DNA of 64,000 nucleotides, from positions 930,001 through 994,000 of the forward strand of contig NZ_CP064939.1 of the NCBI RefSeq assembly GCF_015679185.1. The letters run 5' to 3'. A program made the position numbers and the translations under genes. Position 1 is the stretch's first letter. Each line of letters starts with the position of its first letter. The notes beneath the pieces are model-generated. The model was not told the origin of the DNA. It was given only the letters and a program-made list of their open reading frames with translations, and did no database searches. Shown one piece after another: positions 26,953 through 36,361 of the stretch. The DNA is from Pedobacter endophyticus (lineage in GTDB: Bacteria; Bacteroidota; Bacteroidia; Sphingobacteriales; Sphingobacteriaceae).

Positions 26953-28101
26953 TTAGGCCAGTTCGTTCTTATTTCTTAAGGCATAGACGCTTAAGGCAAT
27001 CCCGCCGATAACCAGAAACAGGGAAATCATTTCCGCTTGAGTGAATGAAAGGCCAAAGACGTGGTATTTTGAGTTCACCCTGATCAGTTCGACGCAGAAA
27101 CGCTCAATTCCGTTTAATATCATGTAGATTCCAAACATCAGTCCGGGTGCTTTTATGTTATCTCTGATGCTCCAAAGAAAAGCGAACAACAGCAAACAAA
27201 CAATCACTTCATAAATTGGCGTAGGGTAAACACCCTGAGCCAGCTCATTACAAAACTTGCCTGTGCAGCCCGGTATAGGAATGCCCTCGCCTACCACATT
27301 GTTTGGATATTTGTACGACCATAGCCAGTCTGGCAACCACGTGAACGGTTTCGGATTGGGATTGACTATTCCCCAATCGCCATCGCCCGATAAGTGACAG
27401 CCTATACGGCCAACAGCGTACGCAAGCATCATTCCGGGGCCGCCCACATCGAGCATATGCAGAGGTTTTATACCATTTCTTTTGGCAATGATCAATACCG
27501 CAGCACCTCCGCAAATCAATCCGCCGTAAAATGTCAATCCACTAAAAGACAGTAATCGCTCTATCGGATGTTGAACAAAATCGTCCCAATACTCCAGATT
27601 ATCGAAAAACTTAGCACCTAAAAAGCCCCAAATTGCAGCCCAAACAATTAAATTGCTCATAATTTGGTAAGGGTGAACGGTTACCTGTACCTCTTTAGGT
27701 TTATCGAGCTTATTTTTATCTTTTTCCTTGTAGTCCCAATAGGCAAACAACCCTGCGAAGAACAGACCGCCAAGAACGTTTCCTTTTGCCGACATTAAAA
27801 TGCCCTGGGCATCGCTTACAAACATTTGATAGTTTACCAGGGCGTAAACGAGCTTGTAGCCGATTACAAAGCCAAAAATACCGTTGGTAATGAGCTCGGT
27901 GGTTGTTGCCCGCTTGCCTATGGTAATCATCTTTTTAATTGGATGCAAAATACCTAAAGCCTCTTTACGCTTTAACTCTTGTGTAAACGCCCAATAACCT
28001 GCAACGAACGCCAACGCTACAAAAACGCCAAACGTGTTAAATGGCAGGGGTAAATTGATGCCAAAAAGATACTCTAAAAAGTGCGATACAGTAGGAAACA
28101 T
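26953..28101 (-). CDS. lgt: Prolipoprotein diacylglyceryl transferase
   Basis: Transfers diacylglycerol from phosphatidylglycerol to the lipobox cysteine of prolipoproteins at the inner membrane. The start chosen is the ATG at 28101 (MFPTVSHFLEYLFG), 382 residues; a TTG nine codons earlier also exists. Seven or so membrane segments are visible. The Lgt signature appears in its Bacteroidota form, YAVGRIGCHLSGDGDWG. The protein is longer than proteobacterial Lgt because of a charged cytoplasmic insertion (DYKEKDKNKLDKPKEVQ). It would serve the many lipoproteins encoded here. Confidence 0.94.
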   Translation of the reverse strand: MFPTVSHFLEYLFGINLPLPFNTFGVFVALAFVAGYWAFTQELKRKEALGILHPIKKMITIGKRATTTELITNGIFGFVIGYKLVYALVNYQMFVSDAQGILMSAKGNVLGGLFFAGLFAYWDYKEKDKNKLDKPKEVQVTVHPYQIMSNLIVWAAIWGFLGAKFFDNLEYWDDFVQHPIERLLSFSGLTFYGGLICGGAAVLIIAKRNGIKPLHMLDVGGPGMMLAYAVGRIGCHLSGDGDWGIVNPNPKPFTWLPDWLWSYKYPNNVVGEGIPIPGCTGKFCNELAQGVYPTPIYEVIVCLLLFAFLWSIRDNIKAPGLMFGIYMILNGIERFCVELIRVNSKYHVFGLSFTQAEMISLFLVIGGIALSVYALRNKNELA

Positions 28102-28498
28102 ACAAATAATTTGTTGCGAAGATAGCAAAGAAAGTTGAGAGACTAAAGGCTTAAAATGACGCTAAAATCAAAGGTTTGCCCTAAAAATGCAATAATCACC
28201 ATATTTGCAATTTAAATGATGGACGACATGCAAGCTAATATCTTAAGTTGAAAAAATGGGATAAGCACGATGCTTTGAAAACCGGATTGAGTGAATAGCA
28301 AAGATTGTTGGAGCAAGATAACTGTATGAGCGGAGACTACGGGTTTTTTCGGTGGCTTAGCGGCAATGGCTTCACCGGAAAGGAATAGTGAACATAAATA
28401 GTGGTATTGAGCGTGGAAATTGGCCGGTCACCCGAAACAGTCTTTATCAGAACTATACCCGGGTGCCGGTTAGGCTGTTGTTTAAACTGAGCCGTAGT
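28102..28498. other. Intergenic region, no supported gene
   Basis: About 400 bp. GC-rich degenerate repeat-like pieces lie near 28330-28470. No frame with family likeness. Confidence 0.35.
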
Positions 28499-28675
28499 TT
28501 AGGTATTGCCACCGGCGTTTCCTGCCAAATCGCCGCTTACGTCTTCTTCATCGTCTATTTCGCCGGTGAGGCCGCGTTGCACATCGTTATCATCAGCATC
28601 TTCTTGCTGGTTCGGACTGTTTTTTAATTGACTGTTATCGTCGTCCTGTTCGTTTTCTCTTGGATCTGTATTCAT
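28499..28675 (-). CDS. Small acidic hypothetical protein
   Basis: 58 residues with ATG at 28675 (MNTDPRENEQDDDN) and TAA at 28499. Very rich in D, E, N and Q and surely disordered; the end SGDLAGNAGGNT is glycine-rich. It has no signal peptide. It lies 65 bp after the DUF72 gene on the same strand. Coding is supported by the strong compositional bias in only this frame and by the position after DUF72. Function unknown. Confidence 0.6.
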   Translation of the reverse strand: MNTDPRENEQDDDNSQLKNSPNQQEDADDNDVQRGLTGEIDDEEDVSGDLAGNAGGNT

Positions 28676-28740
28676 ATCGGTAAGTGTTTTTTATTTGATA
28701 ACACGATTTGTTTGGGCATTGTTTCGGGTATTTGAACGAT

Positions 28741-29505
28741 TTAATCGTAATTCTCGACGTATTGTTGGATAGATTTTAAGTTTTGATAAGCTGCTCCCAT
28801 GGTATTGTTGAAATAAACAAAAACCTTTTTTTCTTCGGCCAGCCACTCATTGATGTAGCCGGCATACTCATACAGTACCTCGTCTGAGTAAGTTCCCCGA
28901 TAGTTTCCATCAGGGCCGTGAAAACGAAGATAAATAGCGTCTGCTCCTGCGGCCGCCTGCAAAGGGCTCGACGCCTTGCCTTTATCATGCAATACACAAA
29001 TGAATCCGGCGTCGTTTAATTCATCGTAAATTTCTTCAACGTACAGCGATTCATCGCGAAATTCAAATGCAATCTTCCATGCCGACGATCGCTCGTCTTC
29101 TTTTAATGTTTGTATCAACCTGTAAATCGGTAAAAGGTGCCTGATCTTTACGCTTGGTGGAAATTGTACCAGAATGCAACCCGATTTGTTTTCGACGTGC
29201 GATATAGCCGTCATAAAATCAGCCACTAACGATGGGTCAAACTCAAGGTTTGGACAATGTGTAATTCCTTTGAACAGCTTAAAAGTGAAACGGAAACGCG
29301 AGGGTACTTCTGTCGCCCATCTTTTTACTGTCGTCGCCTGCGGGATTTTGTAAAAACTGCTGTTTACTTCTATACTGTTCATCAACGAGGCGTAGTAGGT
29401 TAACCTCGATGTTGCCTTAAACTCGTCGGGATAAAAGCTTTTATTGGGTACGGGTAATACCAGTCCGCTTGTTCCCAAATACAAATTTTCAGTCGTATTT
29501 TCCAT
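28741..29505 (-). CDS. DUF72 family protein
   Basis: 254 residues with a TIM-barrel-like DUF72 fold. The opening YLGTSGLVLP, SLMNSIEVNSSFYKIP, WATEVPSRFRFTFKLFKGITH and ending FVYFNNTMGAAYQN are family features. DUF72 proteins (YecE-like) have no established reaction; the conserved residues in the barrel suggest an enzyme. A second, longer DUF72 protein is at 60978. It is upstream of the small acidic gene. Confidence 0.9.
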   Translation of the reverse strand: MENTTENLYLGTSGLVLPVPNKSFYPDEFKATSRLTYYASLMNSIEVNSSFYKIPQATTVKRWATEVPSRFRFTFKLFKGITHCPNLEFDPSLVADFMTAISHVENKSGCILVQFPPSVKIRHLLPIYRLIQTLKEDERSSAWKIAFEFRDESLYVEEIYDELNDAGFICVLHDKGKASSPLQAAAGADAIYLRFHGPDGNYRGTYSDEVLYEYAGYINEWLAEEKKVFVYFNNTMGAAYQNLKSIQQYVENYD

Positions 29506-29630
29506 ATCCCTTCAACCAAATGACATGGAAAAGGTTTTCGACCAAAGCAAAAATTAGGCTCTGTTTTGAGGCAGCCTAGCTTCATTAGCTGGAGGCATTT
29601 AAGTAGCATCCGCTGCATTTGGAGTCCGCT

Positions 29631-29822
29631 TTAGTACCTGCGGATGGTATCTTCGGGGTTTACACGCTCCTGTGGCTGAATGGAATCTTTTTTCTTTTTG
29701 GTCGTATCTTCTTCATCTTTGTAAGAATTGCCCTTAACCACCCGATCTGATGGATTTGTGCAAGCAATCGCTAAGCTTGAAGCCAATAGTGCCATTATTG
29801 AATAGGTTCTCAGTACTTTCAT
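29631..29822 (-). CDS. Small lipoprotein
   Basis: 63 residues. Signal peptide MKVLRTYSIMALLASSLAIAC with the lipobox A-I-A-C at Cys21. The mature part is short and highly charged (KDEEDTTKKKKDS, RVNPEDTIRRY). It lies 125 bp upstream of the DUF72 gene on the same strand. Function unknown. Confidence 0.75.
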   Translation of the reverse strand: MKVLRTYSIMALLASSLAIACTNPSDRVVKGNSYKDEEDTTKKKKDSIQPQERVNPEDTIRRY

Positions 29823-30008
29823 TGTTATTTATGTTTAGTTAAATCATTTAAAAAATGCTCAGCTTAACGCTAAGATGTTAAAAGAACCATACAGAAAAAG
29901 AAAAGGTTTTAAAAACTTATTGATCTCCACCTGATGGTGTAAGCAAGGCCAGCCAAACCAAAAAGCGGCAAACGATGTTGATTAAGCGGAAACAAATGAA
30001 TTACTCTC

Positions 30009-30497
30009 ATGGAAACTGTAGCAGAACTCATCGGACATGGAAAGGATCTATCTTCATTGCAAATGTGTGTAAGGGCGCTAATTGTTTTCTTATTGGCTTA
30101 TGTCCTTATTCGAATTTCTGGACGAAGGTCGTTTGCTTTACGAAGTCCGCTTGATAATATCATTGTTATTTTGTTGGGCGCCATCCTGAGCCGGGGCGTT
30201 GTTGGGGCCTCTCCGTTTCTTCCGATCATTGTCTCCAGTCTGCTCATCGTAATCCTGCATCGGTTATTGGCCTGGTTAACCAGCGCTCATCCGCTGTTTG
30301 GCCGTTTGATATCTGGTCGGCGGATTCTACTTTACAGCAATGGTAAATTTTTAAATGAAGCATTAAAAAAGGGGTTAATTGGTCGCGACGAGATTATAGA
30401 ACAGGTGCGCAACACCCTGCACACTGATGAATTGACCAAAATTGACCGCATTTATATGGAACGGAACGGCCGCATCAGCATTTTGATTCATTCGTAG
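30009..30497 (+). CDS. DUF421 (YetF-like) membrane protein
   Basis: 162 residues. Three membrane segments in the first 90 residues include the conserved RISGRRSFALRSPLDNIIVI (R-S/T-P-x-D motif). A small cytoplasmic alpha/beta domain follows (LYSNGKFLNEALKKGLIGRD...). The family includes Bacillus YetF; its role is unclear, possibly envelope stress or germination in other phyla. Followed by the PPC-domain gene in the same direction, 77 bp away. Confidence 0.85.
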   Translation: METVAELIGHGKDLSSLQMCVRALIVFLLAYVLIRISGRRSFALRSPLDNIIVILLGAILSRGVVGASPFLPIIVSSLLIVILHRLLAWLTSAHPLFGRLISGRRILLYSNGKFLNEALKKGLIGRDEIIEQVRNTLHTDELTKIDRIYMERNGRISILIHS

Positions 30498-30574
30498 GCT
30501 TTGAATGGGCAAGGCAATGATCGTTCAGTCAAAACAATGTTCCTTTTATAGTAGTTATACCTAAAATCGATGTT

Positions 30575-31138
30575 ATGAAAATCAGCACTTTTAGCATTTG
30601 CCTTTCAGTTTTACTGTGCACCTGTATTTTTCAGGTTAAGGCGCAGCAGTATGTATCGCCAACAAAGCCAGTGGAACTGGGCAGGGCACCAAAAATGAAA
30701 GTAAAACTGCTCAGTACCAATGGCCAGGCGAAAACGTACATGGTAATTTTTTCTAAAGGGGATGAAGTGGTATCGGGATTGACGGAGTTTGCCCAGAAGT
30801 ACAACGTAAAAAGTGCACATTATACCGCTATCGGCGATGCAATTTCTGCAAAAGCAGGCTGGTACGATTACAAACGAAAAGAATTTAAAATTATCCCAAT
30901 CGATACGGCAGAAATTACGTCGTTTATTGGCGACATTGCAATATTCAACGGAAAGCCTGTTGCTCATACGCATTTCAGTGCCGCAACAAGCGATGGTATT
31001 GTGCATGGCGGTCATCTTTTGGAACTGATTATTGGGCCAACAATGGAACTGGTGATTACAACGGAACCCACAGCACTTTACAAAAAGCTCGATCCGGAGT
31101 TTGGCGCCGCCTTTATCAATCCTGATCAGGAAAAATGA
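30575..31138 (+). CDS. Secreted PPC (DUF296) domain protein
   Basis: 187 residues with an N-terminal signal peptide (MKISTFSICLSVLLCTCIFQ, cleavage after VKA) and one PPC/DUF296 domain (about 40-175). The domain's metal-site histidines are seen in AHTHFSAATSDGIVHGGHLL. PPC domains are best known from plant AT-hook proteins; bacterial ones are cytosolic trimers of unknown function, so the signal peptide here is notable. Function unknown. Confidence 0.82.
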   Translation: MKISTFSICLSVLLCTCIFQVKAQQYVSPTKPVELGRAPKMKVKLLSTNGQAKTYMVIFSKGDEVVSGLTEFAQKYNVKSAHYTAIGDAISAKAGWYDYKRKEFKIIPIDTAEITSFIGDIAIFNGKPVAHTHFSAATSDGIVHGGHLLELIIGPTMELVITTEPTALYKKLDPEFGAAFINPDQEK

Positions 31139-31175
31139 ATTACATCTGAAAGACAAATGAAATCATTACAACAAG

Positions 31176-32930
31176 CTACTCCCTTACAAACTGAAGATAC
31201 GCAAGGTTAAACCCGCCGTTATCAATTAAAACCTTAACCTTCTGTACCCCTTTTTTAAGCGGAATATTCTGCACAACAAATGAATCAAATTTCTTTTCAC
31301 TTTCTGTTTTGGCAATCTTGATCTGCGCTGCAATCGGTTTTCCATCAATATGCAATGTAATCGCTCCTGAGTCGGTATTTGCGGCGGCATTAATGCTTAA
31401 GCTGTACTTGCCCGCTTTGGCAACGTTAACGGTATATTGCAGCCACTCTCCTGTTTCAATTCTGGTTACATAATATTTTTCGTACTGTGTAGAATCTTTG
31501 GCAATATCTACTCCGTCGTTTCTGTAAATCCGGCCGCTGTTACCTACCGATCTTTTTCCTGTGGACACATGATAATCGGCTGTATCATGATCAAAATATG
31601 CCTGTCCGTTTCGTCCTAAATCGTAATCGACTGCGTAAATAATACTTCCATTTTTTATCAAATTCTGTTTATAAGGCTTGGTCTCATTGCTAAAAGGCTG
31701 GCGAATCATTGCATCAATTACATCCCTGTGAATGATTGTATTTTCTAATCTCGAATAAATGGCCAGTTCCATTAAGCCGCTATACACATTGCTATCTTTC
31801 GGTCTGTTGCCGCCATTATTTAAGTACCGCACCAATGCATCGTAATTCGGGTTAGATTTAATTTCCATGGGATTGTTAGAACCAATCTTTTTCAGTGGCC
31901 ACCACGACCAGCCAATGTTGTTCTTTTCGAGCAGTTGAATCGCGTCTGTAAACCAAACGTTCGAGTTCTCGCCCGTTTCCCCAAGCCAAACAGGAACATT
32001 TTGTTCATCCCGGGCCTTTATAATATGCCCAATCGATGCCTGATCGTTAAAATTCCAGTATTTGTGGTAACTTAAAACCATATTGTTATCCCATAGCGGG
32101 AAAATGCCGTTGTAGTTATTCCCCCAACCGTTTCCTTCAATAATCACAATGTGGTTTTGGTCTACTTCACGAATGGCCTTTGTAATCTCTACCATCAGCT
32201 TCCTGAGCGGTGCATTCAGTTTTTCCTTCGTTCCATTTTTATCTTCATCAGGATTTTGAAAACCATAATTTGGCTCGTTCAGGATATCGTAAGCTCCAAT
32301 ATAGTGCTCGTTTTTATATCGCTCGGCAAGTTTTTTCCAAAGTGCAATGGTTTTTTGCTGGTTGGCCTCGCTATTCCATAAGTAAGGTTTTGAAGGGTTT
32401 CGATCGGCGATATTTAAATCATTCCCCTGACCGCCGGGCGCAGCATGTAAATCTAAAATCAGATACATTTGGTTCGCCTTGCACCAGGCGAGTAAGCTAT
32501 CTGTAAGTGCAAATCCTTTTTCGAGCCACGTATTTTTACCCGGTACCGGTTCTTCATCAACGGGCAGCGTATACAGGTTATAGTGCATTGGCAAGCGAAT
32601 GGAGTTAAACCCCCAACGTTTCATCGAGTCTACGTCGATTTTGCGCATATGGTTTGATAGCCAGGCATCATAAAACTCTTGCGTTTGCTTCGGTCCCATC
32701 AACGCCGTTATACGTTCGCGTATTCGATATTGCTGCGCTTCCTTGTTAATTTTTAACATGTACCCTTCCTGCAGCATCCAGCCGCCCAAACCAACCCCGC
32801 GAAGCAAGATGTTGTTGCCTTTTTCATCAACGATTTTCTTGCCATCGACTTTTAAAAAACCTTGACTAAACCCTTTTAAACTAAAGATGCTGCATAGTAA
32901 AATGAAAAGAACTGAATATGATCGAGACAT
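31176..32930 (-). CDS. GH5-family endoglucanase-like enzyme with C-terminal CBM6-type domain
   Basis: 584 residues with a signal peptide (MSRSYSVLFILLCSIFSLKG...). The GH5 barrel (about 25-370) has the acid/base Glu219 in YDILNEPNYG, the nucleophile Glu318 in WLGETGEN, and the usual LRGVGLGGW opening. A CBM6/CBM35-like beta-sandwich follows (about 420-584, ETGEWLQYTVNVAKAGKYSL). It would cut beta-glucan or beta-mannan outside the cell or in the periplasm. It sits 15 bp after the GH30 gene, so the two are co-transcribed at the end of the PUL. Confidence 0.9.
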   Translation of the reverse strand: MSRSYSVLFILLCSIFSLKGFSQGFLKVDGKKIVDEKGNNILLRGVGLGGWMLQEGYMLKINKEAQQYRIRERITALMGPKQTQEFYDAWLSNHMRKIDVDSMKRWGFNSIRLPMHYNLYTLPVDEEPVPGKNTWLEKGFALTDSLLAWCKANQMYLILDLHAAPGGQGNDLNIADRNPSKPYLWNSEANQQKTIALWKKLAERYKNEHYIGAYDILNEPNYGFQNPDEDKNGTKEKLNAPLRKLMVEITKAIREVDQNHIVIIEGNGWGNNYNGIFPLWDNNMVLSYHKYWNFNDQASIGHIIKARDEQNVPVWLGETGENSNVWFTDAIQLLEKNNIGWSWWPLKKIGSNNPMEIKSNPNYDALVRYLNNGGNRPKDSNVYSGLMELAIYSRLENTIIHRDVIDAMIRQPFSNETKPYKQNLIKNGSIIYAVDYDLGRNGQAYFDHDTADYHVSTGKRSVGNSGRIYRNDGVDIAKDSTQYEKYYVTRIETGEWLQYTVNVAKAGKYSLSINAAANTDSGAITLHIDGKPIAAQIKIAKTESEKKFDSFVVQNIPLKKGVQKVKVLIDNGGFNLAYLQFVRE

Positions 32931-32945
32931 GATTTTGTGATTTAA

Positions 32946-34349
32946 TTACCAAATATAGGTTGCTACTGCGCCTTCATCGAGGCTCGTAACAAGGTTTTTG
33001 CCATTGTAGCTGATATTAAACGCTAAGACCTCTTTAGATCGGTTACTTACAATGAGTACTTTTTTACCGCCGGGCGTTTTAAACGCAACATTCGGCAGAT
33101 TGCTCAGATTGTTCGAGCCGATGCGTACGGCGCCGGGACGCACAAATTTAGCAGCATGGGCAACAGAATAATACGCCAGATTTTTGGTGTATTCATCGCC
33201 GTTTATGGTTACCGCCCCTTGACACATGGAGCACCCTCCCCTATCTGTATAAGGCTTATTTTCAGGATCGGCAGCCAGGTTCCATTCCAGTACGTTTCGG
33301 CTCCAGTTTCGCGTTGCGCCGATAATAAGCCGCGCCACCGGATTGGCAATGGCAATGGTTTTGACGTTAGGCGGTTCAACCACCATTTGCTCAGAGAAAT
33401 AAATGTTCTTATCAGGATGCGCCGTGTGAACATCCGTTAACGCTTCGATTTTACCACCGTAAAGATGAAAGGCCGAACCATCAATATATTTACTGGCCTC
33501 CGGATCATCAAAAATACTGATCGGATAATCGGGCCGGTCCGCATTGTGATCGTAAATAATGATCTTCGTTTTAATATTTTCCTTTCGAAAAGCCGGGCCT
33601 AGATGGTTTTTAATAAAGCTGGCCTGATCTGGCGCAACCATCAATAAACTGGGGTTATTACCCGGGTGCAGTGGCTCATTTTGTACCGTAATCGCATCGA
33701 TAGTGATGCCCTCGTTTTTCATTTCCTGAATGTAGCGCACAAAGTATTTGGCATAAGCAGCATAACATTCTGGCTTCAACATGCCGCCCCGGGCGTCGTA
33801 ACTGGTTTTCATCCACAACGGAGGCGACCACGGAGAACCCATAATTTTTATGGCGGGGTTAATAGTCAATATTTCCTTCATTACCGGAATCACATCAAGT
33901 TTATCGGGGCCCAAATCAAATTTCGACTGGTTTAAATCTGTTTCTCCTTCCGGCAGATCGTTGTAGGAGAAAACTTTCTCGTTCAAATCTGAGGCCCCAA
34001 TACTTAAACGAATGTAGCTTACGCCGATATTGTTTCCATCAACACCAAAAAGCTCGTTCAATAATTTTGCCCGGGCCGGCGCCGACATTTTAACAAGGTG
34101 CTGTGCGCTTCCACCGGTTAATGCAAAACCAAAACCATCAATCGACTGAAATTTTTCGTCATCATCAACTACTATTGCCGGCAGGTTGTTTCGGGTGGCA
34201 GTAAAACTTAGCTTCTCATCCTGCAAAGCAAACAAAGCCGATCGATCTGCCTTCGTAAGCCACTGTTCAACCAACTTTTGGGCAAAAACAGGGCTGAAAA
34301 AATTAAAGAGAATGGCTGTTATTAAAATAGGGATTTTATGTTTCAACAT
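32946..34349 (-). CDS. GH30-family beta-glycosidase (glucosylceramidase/beta-1,6-glucanase type)
   Basis: 467 residues with a signal peptide (MLKHKIPILITAILFNFFSP). GH30 barrel with flanking beta-sandwich. Acid/base Glu225 lies in TVQNEPLHPG and the nucleophile Glu320 in IYFSEQ. The opening QSIDGFGFALTGGSA is typical. The GH30_1/_3 type includes glucocerebrosidases and endo-beta-1,6-glucanases; in Bacteroidota PULs the latter is common, so beta-1,6-glucan is the leading substrate guess. It is separated from SusD by a 470-bp repeat-bearing gap. Confidence 0.9.
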   Translation of the reverse strand: MLKHKIPILITAILFNFFSPVFAQKLVEQWLTKADRSALFALQDEKLSFTATRNNLPAIVVDDDEKFQSIDGFGFALTGGSAQHLVKMSAPARAKLLNELFGVDGNNIGVSYIRLSIGASDLNEKVFSYNDLPEGETDLNQSKFDLGPDKLDVIPVMKEILTINPAIKIMGSPWSPPLWMKTSYDARGGMLKPECYAAYAKYFVRYIQEMKNEGITIDAITVQNEPLHPGNNPSLLMVAPDQASFIKNHLGPAFRKENIKTKIIIYDHNADRPDYPISIFDDPEASKYIDGSAFHLYGGKIEALTDVHTAHPDKNIYFSEQMVVEPPNVKTIAIANPVARLIIGATRNWSRNVLEWNLAADPENKPYTDRGGCSMCQGAVTINGDEYTKNLAYYSVAHAAKFVRPGAVRIGSNNLSNLPNVAFKTPGGKKVLIVSNRSKEVLAFNISYNGKNLVTSLDEGAVATYIW

Positions 34350-34375
34350 GCAGATGGTATTAAAATGATTGTATC

Positions 34376-34760
34376 TAACTTAAATAACTTTTCGGATTTG
34401 AACCTTAGATAGAGATTTCTCGGCTGCGCTCGAAATGACGACCTTTTCTATGTGTCCTCCTCTGAAAAGCGTCGTCATCCTCAGAGGGCAGTTTTTTGAA
34501 AAAATAAAGGAGTTAGGATGACAGGTTTATTAACGCTGTCATCCTGAGTGTAACGGAAGGATCCCCAAGCGATGAATCCGATAGCTATCGGATGCAGAAC
34601 GCCAAAACCCCAGTGCCAAAAGAGGGCGAGCGAGTGGGCAAGGACGGTAAGAGTAGGTTACAGATGTCCCAAAGGGATTGCTATGTAACTTAAATTACTT
34701 TTCGGATTTGAACCTTAGATAGAGATTTCTCGGCTGCGCTCGAAATGACGACCTTTTCTA
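34376..34760. repeat. Direct repeat of a 75-bp segment, 310 bp apart
   Basis: 34376-34450 and 34686-34760 are the same with one visible mismatch (segment around TTTCGGATTTGAACCTTAGA and TTTCTCGGCTGCGCTCGAAA). Between them lie a GTCATCCTGAGTG motif and a perfect palindrome ATCCGATAGCTATCGGAT (34576-34593). The whole 34350-34821 gap holds no gene. Confidence 0.8.
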
Positions 34761-34821
34761 GAAGTCCCCGCTTAAAAGCGTCGGCAGGAGAGCTCTTAAA
34801 CCCTAGCGTCCACTAATGCAA

Positions 34822-36351
34822 CTACTTAGTCCCTCCATATTCTTTATTCTGTTCCAGCTTGGTATTGGCCAACTCGGCTTGAGGAATTGGAAATATCTCG
34901 TTTTTACCCGATTTGAAGCCTTTATAAGCTAAAACTGTTGCCGCTTTGCCCCACCGCACGAGGTCGAGGAAACGGTGTCCTTCGCCCGCGAGCTCCAGTC
35001 TTCGTTCTCTGATAATATTATCGAGCGTTACCGCCACAGGGTTTAGGCCGACACGTGCCCTCACTGCATTTAACAACTGGTAAGCACGGCTTCCGGCGCC
35101 AACCGCGGCGTTGTTATTCAATAGTGCCTCGGCCTCTAATAAATACGTATCTGCCAAACGGATCTCGTAAGAATTTTGAGGAAAATTCAATTCTGTTTGA
35201 CCGGTTGGTGCTTTGTCTGCTACCCTGCCGATGGTTTTTTCTAAAAAGTAGCCCGTATTCTGATAGCCTTTTTCGTAGGTTGCAATGCCGTTTTTCTCGA
35301 GGCTGTCTAAATTAGCAACCGTCGCCTTATTACGTGGGTCGAAATGGATGAAATCGAAGAATTCTTTAGTAAACAACAAGAAACTGTATCCCGAATAGTA
35401 ATCGGGCGCACCCGGACCGGGCTTATAACCACGAGGTCCAACAATAATGTTCAACAAGTTTCCTTCCGAAGCACCTGCATCGCCCCAGCCACCATTTGAC
35501 GAGTTGGCGTGTACAATTTCTAATATAGATTCGCTGTTAAATTTGTTAGCCACCTTAAACAAATCGCCAAAATTTGGTAACAATCTGTAACCGTAAACTG
35601 CGTTTGGCTGCCCCGGCGTGGCACCATTAACAATGGCCAGTTGTTCTGCGGCCTGTGCGTTTTTTCCTTGCCACAAATACACCTTGCCAAGCATAGCCTG
35701 TGCAGCGCCCTTGGTAATACGACCACCATCGGTACGGGCAACAACGGTATTGGGAAGACCGGGAATGGCTTCGGTCAAATCTTTTTCGATGAGTGCATAC
35801 ACCTCAGCTGGCGGTGCTTGCACTACATTATAAATCTCCTTGGGATCGACAGCTGACGTAAGCAAGGGAATATTTTTAAAGAAGCGTACCAAATCGAAAT
35901 AGAATATTGCCCGCAGCGTTTTTGCCTCCGCAATGTAGCTGGCCTTGGTAGTAGCATCCATATTTATATCGCCAATTTTGGAAAGAAAAACATTAGCTCT
36001 AAAAATGCCAGCGTAGCCCTTGTTCCAAAGATAACCTTGCGGGCCCGTGGTTGCATTTAAAGTGAAGTTGTTTACCACCTGCAAATCGTTAATATCTGAA
36101 GGCCCGCCGCCGCCGGCAATCTGATCGTCAGAAGCAGCACACATAATGGCCACTTTATCGTACAAACCGCCAGTTTGGAAACCAAAACGATCATAAATAG
36201 CCACCAGTGCAGCTTTAGCCTCGGCTGGTGTTTTATAATAATTATCGAGCAGAATACGCTCCTGCGGACTTATTTCCAAGTATTTTTTACAGCCCCCGAA
36301 TAATTGTAGCCCAGCCAGGATTACAATTGCGTAAGTTATTTTTCTTTTCAT
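34822..36351 (-). CDS. susD: SusD-family glycan-binding lipoprotein
   Basis: 509 residues from the ATG at 36351 (MKRKITYAIVILAGLQ); codons upstream overlap the susC end and are not a signal peptide. The lipobox F-G-G-C (Cys20) anchors it to the outer-membrane surface. TPR-rich SusD fold, with the C-terminal RERRLELAGEGHRFLDLVRW motif typical of the family. It caps the SusC channel and binds the oligosaccharide. It starts 10 bp after the susC stop. Confidence 0.94.
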   Translation of the reverse strand: MKRKITYAIVILAGLQLFGGCKKYLEISPQERILLDNYYKTPAEAKAALVAIYDRFGFQTGGLYDKVAIMCAASDDQIAGGGGPSDINDLQVVNNFTLNATTGPQGYLWNKGYAGIFRANVFLSKIGDINMDATTKASYIAEAKTLRAIFYFDLVRFFKNIPLLTSAVDPKEIYNVVQAPPAEVYALIEKDLTEAIPGLPNTVVARTDGGRITKGAAQAMLGKVYLWQGKNAQAAEQLAIVNGATPGQPNAVYGYRLLPNFGDLFKVANKFNSESILEIVHANSSNGGWGDAGASEGNLLNIIVGPRGYKPGPGAPDYYSGYSFLLFTKEFFDFIHFDPRNKATVANLDSLEKNGIATYEKGYQNTGYFLEKTIGRVADKAPTGQTELNFPQNSYEIRLADTYLLEAEALLNNNAAVGAGSRAYQLLNAVRARVGLNPVAVTLDNIIRERRLELAGEGHRFLDLVRWGKAATVLAYKGFKSGKNEIFPIPQAELANTKLEQNKEYGGTK

Positions 36352-36361
36352 TTTAATTCTA

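Noticed and set aside
28388..28627. Plus-strand 79-codon frame with hydrophobic end
   Set aside because: It is the antisense of the acidic small gene at 28499-28675; acidic codons read backwards give hydrophobic residues.
30611..31156. Long minus-strand frame (181 codons)
   Set aside because: Antisense shadow of the PPC-domain gene, which has a signal peptide and a conserved domain.
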